A DNA stretch of 33,164 nt from an uncultured Alphaproteobacteria bacterium (lineage in GTDB: Bacteria > Pseudomonadota > Alphaproteobacteria > RF32 > CAG-239): the NCBI GenBank assembly GCA_945835885.1, contig CAMAJR010000010.1, positions 1 to 33,164 on the forward strand. Direction: 5' to 3'. Each line of letters opens with the position of its first letter. Positions within the stretch are counted from its first letter, which is position 1. This document shows, piece by piece, positions 16,179 to 22,017 of this stretch. The notes beneath the pieces were generated by a model. The model searched no databases, was not told where the DNA came from, and worked only from the letters and a program-made list of their open reading frames with translations. Both the position numbers and the translations under genes were made by a program.

Positions 16179-16225
16179 TATGATAATTATCAAAAATTTA
16201 TCATAAAAAGGTATGTATATATACC
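16179..16225. promoter_or_regulatory. Clustered palindromes, candidate operators between macA-like gene and bactofilin
   Basis: Three dyads lie in 47 bp. TATGATAA (16179-16186) pairs with TTATCATA (16198-16205). TGATAATTATCA (16181-16192) is a perfect palindrome. GGTATGTATATATACC (16210-16225) has 5-bp matched arms and an internal perfect GTATATATAC. They lie 59-105 nt upstream of the macA-like start, in the divergent gap, as expected for a repressor site. No regulator gene is next to them. They are AT-rich, so chance is possible. Confidence 0.45.
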
Positions 16226-16277
16226 ATAATGAATGTAAAATGATAGGCAACTTATGCAACGGTAACGGGCGAGGGCG

Positions 16278-16306
16278 TTGACAATTTATAAGATTATGAT
16301 TATGAA
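16278..16306 (+). promoter_or_regulatory. Candidate sigma70 promoter for bactofilin - smpB
   Basis: Perfect -35 TTGACA (16278-16283), a 17-nt spacer and -10-like TATGAA (16301-16306; 4 of 6 to consensus). The ATG is at 16329 with AGGAG (16315-16319) before it. If used, the 5' leader is very short. Confidence 0.5.
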
Positions 16307-16328
16307 TTGATTAACAGGAGTATTTATA

Positions 16329-16769
16329 ATGAATTTATTGAAATGGTTAAATTTGAAGCTTGCCAAAAGCGGAAAAAATTCTAAAACCGCCGTGCCGAGC
16401 ATTATCGGTTTCGATACCAAAATAAAAGGTGATATTTGGGGCGGTGCGACTGCGCATATTGACGGCAGAATCGAAGGCAATATTATGTGCGACGAGGTGA
16501 TTATCGGCGTGCGCGGCTATATTTTGGGTGATATTAAGGCAAAGTCGCTCAGTGTCTACGGCAGTGTCAACGGCACGATAGATACCGATGATTTGTTTGT
16601 GGCCAATAATGCGCGCTTAATCGGCAATGCTTGCTATACAAAAATTGCACTCGAACCGGGGGCATACGTTGAAGGAACGTGTATTCCGCGTGCTAAGGCA
16701 GCGGTTAAGGTTATGCCGAATTTGGAGAGTGAAAACAAACCGGAGTCCGAATTAAAAGCGGTTAAATAA
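16329..16769 (+). CDS. Bactofilin (DUF583)
   Basis: Polymer-forming cytoskeletal protein of 146 residues. A charged N-terminal tail (1-24) precedes the beta-helix core of short repeated strands (about 25-120): SIIGFDTKIKGDIWGGATAHIDGRIEGNI, SLSVYGSVNGTID and LEPGAYVEGTCIP. These follow the bactofilin pattern of G-x-hydrophobic repeats. A disordered tail follows. Bactofilins scaffold envelope growth and often lie near M23 endopeptidases; an M23 gene lies about 1.8 kb downstream (18580). The stop overlaps the smpB start by one base (TAATG), so the two are coupled. Confidence 0.93.
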   Translation: MNLLKWLNLKLAKSGKNSKTAVPSIIGFDTKIKGDIWGGATAHIDGRIEGNIMCDEVIIGVRGYILGDIKAKSLSVYGSVNGTIDTDDLFVANNARLIGNACYTKIALEPGAYVEGTCIPRAKAAVKVMPNLESENKPESELKAVK

Positions 16770-17248
16770 TGGCAAAAAAGGTTAAAAAATCAGATTTTAT
16801 TACAAACGGCACGGTGGCAGAAAATCCGCGAGCCCGCTTTGATTATTTTATCGGCGAAACCTATACAGCCGGTTTGGTGCTGACCGGAACGGAAGTGAAA
16901 TCTTTGCGACTCGGACATGCCAATATTCGTGATGCTTACGGTATTATTGAAGGCGGCGAGTTGTATATGTCAAATATGTTTATAGCCGCTTATGAATATC
17001 AGGGTTATGCCAGTCACGCCGAGCGCGGTAATCGCAAATTGTTGCTGCAACACAAAGAAATCGTGAAAATCATCAATTCACTTAATCGCAAAGGCACGAC
17101 TTTAGTGGCGTTGAAATTGTATTTTGATAATCACGGTCGCGCCAAGTTGCTCATCGGACTCGGCACCGGCAAAAAGCTTTATGATAAACGCGAAACCGCC
17201 AAAGAACGTGATTGGGCGCGCGAAAAAGCCCGTATTATGGCACACTGA
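16769..17248 (+). CDS. smpB: SsrA-binding protein SmpB
   Basis: Trans-translation factor that delivers tmRNA to stalled ribosomes. Its 159 residues match the family. The OB-fold motifs are present: ARFDYFIGETYTAGLVLTGTEVKSLR, HANIRDAY, YASHAERGNRKLLLQ and the GTGKKLYDKRETAKERDW tail that enters the mRNA channel. The start ATG shares its A with the bactofilin stop. No tmRNA gene (ssrA) could be recognised next to it, although a structured RNA candidate lies 250 nt downstream. Confidence 0.97.
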   Translation: MAKKVKKSDFITNGTVAENPRARFDYFIGETYTAGLVLTGTEVKSLRLGHANIRDAYGIIEGGELYMSNMFIAAYEYQGYASHAERGNRKLLLQHKEIVKIINSLNRKGTTLVALKLYFDNHGRAKLLIGLGTGKKLYDKRETAKERDWAREKARIMAH

Positions 17249-17274
17249 ATCGATTAACGCGTTTTTTTTATTTT

Positions 17275-17308
17275 CGACCTCTTCCGGTCGCTCGTTCGGT
17301 TCGTCGCA
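17275..17308. repeat. 34-bp dispersed repeat, copy 1
   Basis: Identical by eye over 34 bp to 18247-18280, and in the same orientation. It contains the small dyad CGACC-N6-GGTCG (17275-17290). The two copies lie 972 bp apart (start to start) and bracket the structured RNA candidate and the nuclease-like gene. The GC-rich composition stands out from the AT-rich flanks. Confidence 0.92.
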
Positions 17309-17460
17309 TTCATCTACTCTTAAAAATATTCAAATTCAATATATTATCTCTTTATAAAGTTCGATTCTTTTGTGACACAACATAAAAGAACCACAACAAA
17401 AGCTATATGAATCGTTACATCAAAATGTTTGAACGCCAATATACTGTTTTATCTTTTTTA

Positions 17461-17489
17461 TTGATTTATTAAGATTATATGCTTATAGT
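17461..17489 (+). promoter_or_regulatory. Candidate sigma70 promoter upstream of structured RNA / nuclease gene
   Basis: -35 TTGATT (17461-17466), spacer exactly 17 nt, -10 TATAGT (17484-17489), with TGC just upstream (17480-17482). The predicted start is near 17496, immediately before the long-range stems. This is one of the better promoter matches in the window. Confidence 0.6.
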
Positions 17490-17495
17490 GCGCTT

Positions 17496-17710
17496 TGTTG
17501 GGAAGTGCCCAAACCTAGCAAGGAATCGTTATCCTAAACAATGTGGGCAATGAAATGGTGTTTTTGTGTAAAAATACCTATTTTAACCAGTTGGGCAGAC
17601 ACCGATATGGTGGATGCCACTGAAATAAGGCCTTGCACGAATATGTGGGCTACTTATCACATTGTTTGTAGTAACGACATCCACCGCCTAGTGCGTTTTA
17701 CTTGGGCTGA
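17496..17710 (+). ncRNA. Candidate structured RNA of about 200 nt (unrecognised)
   Basis: Nested long-range pairings suggest one elongated hairpin: GCCCAA (17507-17512) with TTGGGC (17702-17707), CTAG (17515-17518) with CTAG (17688-17691), TCGTTA (17526-17531) with TAACGA (17672-17677), and AAACAATGTG (17536-17545) with CACATTGTTT (17658-17667). Inside lie GGTGTTTTT-GTGT-AAAAATACC (17557-17578) and CACC-N5-GGTG (17600-17612). The size and long-rod shape recall 6S RNA, but I cannot confirm that family. A protein frame is open through this stretch from 17541, but its translation is Trp/Cys-rich and unlike a real protein. It may be a free RNA or the leader of the nuclease gene. Confidence 0.5.
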
Positions 17711-17717
17711 TTGGTGT

Positions 17718-18182
17718 TTGTCATTGTTTAAGTTTATTGCAACTACATTTATCTCATTTATATTATATGTGCAATCTGTGTCTGCACATGAGTTTGTTGC
17801 AACTATAATCAAAATAAATGATGGTGATACTTTAAGTGCATTTGTGAACAATGAAAATACTAAGATAAGACTGCTTGATGTTGATTGTTATGAAACCAAG
17901 AAGAACGCAAGAGCAAAATTTCAGCAAAAATACTATGGATTATCGGTTGATGAAGTGCTTAAAAAAGGTAAGCAATCACGGAAAACCTTAAAACAATTAC
18001 TGAAAGATCATCGGTATATACGGGTTGAGTGGGAAAAACGCGATTCTTTCGGTCGTATTTTAGGTAAAGTGTATTTAGATGACATTAAATCTGCCGGCAT
18101 AATTGATGTTAATCAGTATATGCTCAAAACCGGTGGCTGCAATAAATATGTGCCATCCAGCGTATCAAAAAAAAGCAAGTAA
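17718..18182 (+). CDS. Secreted staphylococcal nuclease-like (SNase/thermonuclease) protein
   Basis: Small OB-fold nuclease family that cleaves DNA and RNA with Ca. From TTG 17718 the product has 154 residues. It opens with a convincing signal peptide (SLFKFIATTFISFILYVQSVSA before HEFVATI), followed by the SNase core INDGDTLSAF, KIRLLDVDCYETK and DSFGRILGKVYLDD. These carry the equivalents of catalytic Arg35, Asp40, Glu43 and Arg87, so activity is plausible. The frame is open back to ATG 17541, but that extension covers the foldable RNA segment and lacks an SD, so I prefer 17718; TTG 17724 is also possible. SD support is weak for every candidate start. An intrinsic terminator follows. Confidence 0.75.
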   Translation: MSLFKFIATTFISFILYVQSVSAHEFVATIIKINDGDTLSAFVNNENTKIRLLDVDCYETKKNARAKFQQKYYGLSVDEVLKKGKQSRKTLKQLLKDHRYIRVEWEKRDSFGRILGKVYLDDIKSAGIIDVNQYMLKTGGCNKYVPSSVSKKSK

Positions 18183-18208
18183 CGGAAAATTAAGCTATGC
18201 CCGTCGTT

Positions 18209-18236
18209 AAAAATTGCTTCACCGAAGCAATTTTTT
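18209..18236 (+). terminator. Intrinsic terminator after the nuclease-like gene
   Basis: AAAATTGCTTC (18210-18220) pairs perfectly with GAAGCAATTTT (18224-18234) around an ACC loop, extended by A-T pairs and ending in a six-T run (18231-18236). Confidence 0.9.
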
Positions 18237-18246
18237 GCCTCCGGCG

Positions 18247-18280
18247 CGACCTCTTCCGGTCGCTCGTTCGGTTCGTCGCA
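18247..18280. repeat. 34-bp dispersed repeat, copy 2
   Basis: Second copy of the 17275-17308 repeat, in direct orientation. It lies between the nuclease terminator and the tRNA-Asp terminator. Both copies sit shortly after the 3' end of a gene (smpB, nuclease). Confidence 0.92.
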
Positions 18281-18285
18281 CCATA

Positions 18286-18325
18286 AACACAAAAAAGGCC
18301 GTCATAAAGACGACCTTTTTGTGTT
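18286..18325. terminator. Bidirectional terminator, serving tRNA-Asp
   Basis: AACACAAAAAAGGCCGTC (18286-18303) pairs with GACGACCTTTTTGTGTT (18309-18325) with one slip and a mismatch. T runs occur on both strands. On the minus strand it follows the tRNA 3' end by two bases. Confidence 0.88.
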
Positions 18326-18327
18326 AT

Positions 18328-18404
18328 TGGCGGGAGCGACGAGACTCGAACTCGCGACCTCTGCCGTGACAGGGCAGCGTTCTAACCAACTGAACTACAC
18401 CCCC
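18328..18404 (-). tRNA. tRNA-Asp (GTC)
   Basis: 77 nt read on the minus strand. Acceptor GGGGGTG pairs with CGCTCCC (two G-U pairs), discriminator G, and CCA is encoded (complement at 18328-18330). The D arm is GTTC/GAAC. The anticodon stem CTGCC/GGCAG carries loop CTGTCAC with anticodon GTC. The T arm is GCGAG-TTCGAGT-CTCGT. The G discriminator and overall sequence fit bacterial tRNA-Asp. Confidence 0.97.
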
Positions 18405-18418
18405 GCAGAACAATATGT

Positions 18419-18447
18419 CTTATAAACTATGTTTTTTTAAATTGCAA
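18419..18447 (-). promoter_or_regulatory. tRNA-Asp promoter
   Basis: On the minus strand the -35 is TTGCAA (18442-18447), the spacer 17 nt and the -10 TATAAG (complement of 18419-18424). It starts 15 nt upstream of the mature tRNA 5' end. The A/T-rich tract beyond the -35 could serve as an UP element. Confidence 0.7.
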
Positions 18448-18579
18448 CACTTTTTTTTATTTTTTTTCACTTTTTTTATAAAATTGTTCAAAAATACGGT
18501 TTTACGGGTATAACTTGATTATCTGCTTGCATTAAAATTCAAACATTTTATTATCAGCTCATATTGAGGAAATTGGATT

Positions 18580-20475
18580 ATGCCTGCTTTTAAAAGTTTT
18601 AGAAAAAAATTGCGTCGTCGCCGGATAGAAGGAATGTTACTTGCCGGTTATGCGTTTGCCGTAACGTGCGCGCTGTTTCTGTCGCTGTTGCATAAACCGA
18701 TGAATGCCGATGCGCCGAATCTGCCGATTTCTCACTCTAACGCCGATAATTTTGATTTTAATGCCGATATTTTAACACCGGCTTTCAGCGATTCGGTTGA
18801 TGATAATCCGTTTGATATGGTATATGATAAAGTTAATAATCTGAAGTTGTTGAGCGCATACGAAGTTGTTACTTCTAAATTTGAACTTTCGCAAAACGGC
18901 AAAAACGTGATTATGCCTTTGGAGGCAAAACCTCAAATTAAAGAGAAATACGGCGAACTTTCCGGAATCTATCGTAAAGAGCGTCATGTTCTTATTGTGC
19001 AGAAAGGTGATACGTTTATCGGACTTTTGACCAAGCTCGGCATGGATACTAAAAGTGCGACGGAAGCATATAATGTTTTGCGTAAAGTGTATGATGCACG
19101 CAGCTTAAAAATAGGTCAACATATTGAATTAACAGCAACTTTTGATTTGCGAACACATCCGCATCGACTCGAAACGATGGATAAATTAGTGATTACACCC
19201 GAACGCGGTGTAAAGTATACTTTAAGCGTGAACGAATATGATAACTACATTACAACCGTCGAACGTGAAAAGTTCGAGTCGGATATCAAAGTAGTTAGCG
19301 GAACGGTCAACGGTGCCGTGATTAATTCGCTGATTAATGCCGGAATGCCTCGGCGGTTGGCCGGAGAAGTTATTAACCGTATGTCATATTTGGTGAATTT
19401 TTCCAGCGGTGTTCGAAAAGGGGATTCGTTTTCGGTTAAATATGATGTCAGTAAAGCTGCTAACGGTGATGTGGTTAAAATCGGTAATTTGTTGTCGGCT
19501 TCATTTAAGACTTCTCGTGGGAGTTATAAAATATACAGATTTAAAGATAATTACTACAATGAAAAAGGCGAAACCAAGAAAACCGGTTTGGATATTAAGC
19601 CGCTTGCTATGCGTAATGCGCGTATTTCGTCATTGTTCGGTTATCGGCGTCACCCGATTTATAAAACACAAAAATTCCACAGCGGTGTTGACTATGCCGC
19701 ACCGAAAGGGGTTGAAATTTATGCCAGCGGTAACGGTGTGGTTGAAATGGCGCAATATGTCAACGGCTACGGCAATTATATAAAGATTCGTCATAACAGT
19801 GAATATGAAACAGCATACGGTCATATGCAGGGCTATGCTAAAGGAATCCGCAAGGGCGTGCGTGTGCGTAAAGGTCAGGTTATCGGTTATGTCGGAAGCA
19901 CCGGACAATCAACCGGTCCGCATCTGCATTTTGAGATTCTGCGAAAAGGACAGCGTATCAATCCGCTTAAGTCAAATGTGGCTACCGGTAACGATTTGGG
20001 CGGCAGGGCATTGGCTGAATTTAAGAATATGATGCGGCAAGTTGATGCTATGAAAGAAAAAATCTTCAAAAAAGAAGAGCCGGCACCGGTTTTGGCTTCG
20101 GTAGCGGCTGGACAGGAAAAAACAGATACATCGGTTGAATTGTCTGAAAAAACACCGGAATCGCCGGTTGAAAATAAAGCATTGTCAATTACGGCAACGT
20201 CAAAAGACGAATCTGTCAAAACCGTATCTGCGGTTGCTGAACAAAAAGGCGAATCTTCCCAAACAGGAGATGTTCATCAAGATTCTGAAACAAATTCGGA
20301 ATCGAACACCATAATGAAAAATTATAAAGGTAAAATCTATCGACCGATTGATATTACGGCAGAGCAGGCGCGTCGCAAGAATGCGGCACAAGTGCAAAAG
20401 TCAGAGCAGAAATTACCGGCCGGAGGCAAACCGATTAAGGTTCCGACGAAAAAACCGCGGTATGCCGGCAGGTAG
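18580..20475 (+). CDS. M23-family peptidoglycan endopeptidase (membrane-anchored, MepM-like)
   Basis: A 631-residue Zn-dependent hydrolase of peptidoglycan cross-links. After a basic N-terminus there is one TM anchor (about 18-37), then an OapA/LysM-like domain (about 136-185, HVLIVQKGDTFIGLLTKLGM), a Csd3-like middle domain (about 230-320), and the M23 LytM core. The core has zinc ligands H367 and D371 (HSGVDYAAP), the YGHM His, and H448/H450 (GPHLHFEILRKG), so it looks active. A low-complexity tail of about 160 residues follows, ending basic and Pro/Lys-rich, which is unusual for the family. GAGGA (18566-18570) precedes the ATG. It may act with the bactofilin and SPOR proteins in wall growth. 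Confidence 0.93.
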   Translation: MPAFKSFRKKLRRRRIEGMLLAGYAFAVTCALFLSLLHKPMNADAPNLPISHSNADNFDFNADILTPAFSDSVDDNPFDMVYDKVNNLKLLSAYEVVTSKFELSQNGKNVIMPLEAKPQIKEKYGELSGIYRKERHVLIVQKGDTFIGLLTKLGMDTKSATEAYNVLRKVYDARSLKIGQHIELTATFDLRTHPHRLETMDKLVITPERGVKYTLSVNEYDNYITTVEREKFESDIKVVSGTVNGAVINSLINAGMPRRLAGEVINRMSYLVNFSSGVRKGDSFSVKYDVSKAANGDVVKIGNLLSASFKTSRGSYKIYRFKDNYYNEKGETKKTGLDIKPLAMRNARISSLFGYRRHPIYKTQKFHSGVDYAAPKGVEIYASGNGVVEMAQYVNGYGNYIKIRHNSEYETAYGHMQGYAKGIRKGVRVRKGQVIGYVGSTGQSTGPHLHFEILRKGQRINPLKSNVATGNDLGGRALAEFKNMMRQVDAMKEKIFKKEEPAPVLASVAAGQEKTDTSVELSEKTPESPVENKALSITATSKDESVKTVSAVAEQKGESSQTGDVHQDSETNSESNTIMKNYKGKIYRPIDITAEQARRKNAAQVQKSEQKLPAGGKPIKVPTKKPRYAGR

Positions 20476-20568
20476 GATTGCGGTTAAAATTCGGTTGTTT
20501 AAACTTGATATTCCGATGATAAAAACCTAAATCTATATGAGTGCGATGTTGAACGTGGGAGATAAGGG

Positions 20569-21024
20569 GTGATTGATAATTTATCCGGATTACGAGATAT
20601 TCATTTGCCTGAGAGCGGTGTGTCAATGTTTCCGATTGCAAACGGATGGTGGATTATTCTGCTGACGTTGCTCGGTAGCGGTATTGCGTATTATCTCGGC
20701 AAAAAAATCTGGATGACAAGTGCGCGTATTTATACACGACGCATCTTGCTTTCCATTAAAGATGATGTTGAGTTATCGGCAGCCGTTAAAATGTCTGAAA
20801 TCCTGCGTCGTGCCTGTGTTCGTAAGTATCCCGATGCGGTATCGCTGAGCGGCGATGAATGGATTGCGTTCTTAAATCAAAAATCAAAATATAATGTTGA
20901 AAAAAATGCTGCCGAATTGTTGAAAAATGCTCCGTTTATGGCACCGGAAAGCAAAGTTGTGCGTTCGGGCGATATGCGCAATTTGTGGCAGTTTTGCTAT
21001 GATTGGATAGGAGATAATTTATGA
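20569..21024 (+). CDS. DUF4381 membrane protein of the Bat cluster
   Basis: A 151-residue protein with one TM helix near the N-terminus (about 25-45, NGWWIILLTLLGSGIAYYLG) and a cytoplasmic helical domain with EILRRACVRKYPDAVSLSGDEWIAFLN. This matches DUF4381, regularly encoded beside BatA/BatB von Willebrand proteins. The role is unknown, probably assembly or regulation of the Bat complex. The start is GTG 20569, with GGGAG (20557-20561) as SD. The stop overlaps the batA ATG by 4 nt (ATGA). Confidence 0.85.
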   Translation: MIDNLSGLRDIHLPESGVSMFPIANGWWIILLTLLGSGIAYYLGKKIWMTSARIYTRRILLSIKDDVELSAAVKMSEILRRACVRKYPDAVSLSGDEWIAFLNQKSKYNVEKNAAELLKNAPFMAPESKVVRSGDMRNLWQFCYDWIGDNL

Positions 21025-22016
21025 TTACGTTTGCCTATCCGCAATTACTTTGGCTTTCGGTGTTGCCGTTTTTGGCTTATTATATGTTACCGGCGGCGCG
21101 GAAAATGTATGGCGATGCGTTGCATGTGCCGTTTGTGCGTGATATTTCAAAAATCAATGAAGAAAATAAATTCAGTTTTCGGACAGCGTTATACGGCAAA
21201 ATAAAAAGTTATTGGAAATTGTTTTTGTTATGTTTGATTTGGGGATTATGGATTGTGGCGTTATGTCGGCCTCAATGGGTAGGTGAACCACACAAAGTTC
21301 GTATGGAATCGCGCGATATTATGTTGGTTGTCGATATTTCACCATCAATGCAAGAACAAGACTTTTTGTATCAGGGCAGATATTACAGCCGGTTGGCGGC
21401 AGTTAAAAATGTGGTATCCGCTTTTGCCGATGCGCGTGTTGATGATCAAATCGGTTTAATCGTTTTCGGTTCGCGCGCATATCAGCAAGTGCCGCTGACA
21501 TACGACAGACAGTCACTTAAGGAAGTGCTTTATGCAATAGAAGGCGGTATGGCCGGCAATTCGACCTCTATCGGTGATGCCGTCGGTTTGGCGCTTAAAA
21601 ATTTGTCTGCCGATGAAACGCCGGTGCAAAACAAAGTGGTGGTTTTGTTGACCGACGGTATTAACAATGACGGACGCTTGACTTTTCCGCAAGCCATCAA
21701 TATGGCAGAAAAAGAAAATATCAAAATATACACAATCGGTATGGCCAGTGACAGATTGGTTTGGGGCGGTTTGTTTGGAACCGTCAGCGCTGATTTAGAC
21801 GAAGAAAGTTTGCAACAATTGGCCGAAGCTACAAAAGGAAATTATTTCAGAGCAACCGATTTGCAATCACTTTATGCGGTGTATAACGAAATCAATCGTT
21901 TGGAAACCCAAAACAAAGAAGGACAATTTGTGCAAGAGCGAAAAGATTTATTTTACTATCCGATAACGTTGGCATTGTTGCTTTTTGTGCTTTTGTTTGC
22001 GGTGGGGAGAAAGTAA
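21021..22016 (+). CDS. batA: BatA, von Willebrand factor A domain membrane protein
   Basis: The 331-residue protein has two N-terminal hydrophobic segments (about 5-25 and 70-90), a VWA domain with an intact MIDAS (D105-x-S107-x-S109 in VVDISPSMQ; NSTSIGDA; LLTDGINNDG), and a C-terminal TM helix (about 310-328). Bat proteins form an inner-membrane complex linked to stress and aerotolerance and usually work with a MoxR AAA+ ATPase. MoxR and DUF58 genes normally adjoin this cluster but are not seen here. An M23 gene occupies the upstream side. Confidence 0.92.
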   Translation: MITFAYPQLLWLSVLPFLAYYMLPAARKMYGDALHVPFVRDISKINEENKFSFRTALYGKIKSYWKLFLLCLIWGLWIVALCRPQWVGEPHKVRMESRDIMLVVDISPSMQEQDFLYQGRYYSRLAAVKNVVSAFADARVDDQIGLIVFGSRAYQQVPLTYDRQSLKEVLYAIEGGMAGNSTSIGDAVGLALKNLSADETPVQNKVVVLLTDGINNDGRLTFPQAINMAEKENIKIYTIGMASDRLVWGGLFGTVSADLDEESLQQLAEATKGNYFRATDLQSLYAVYNEINRLETQNKEGQFVQERKDLFYYPITLALLLFVLLFAVGRK

Positions 22017-22017
22017 G

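Noticed and set aside
17496..17710. tmRNA (ssrA), expected near smpB
   Set aside because: No tag-coding frame ending in Ala-Ala and no tRNA-like acceptor/T-arm could be found, so only a generic RNA call is made.
17275..18280. Integrated element with att sites at the 34-bp repeats, next to a tRNA
   Set aside because: No integrase or transposase lies inside, the repeat does not overlap tRNA-Asp, and the only recombinase in the window is the housekeeping XerC-type 12 kb away. Kept only as a repeat-bounded segment.
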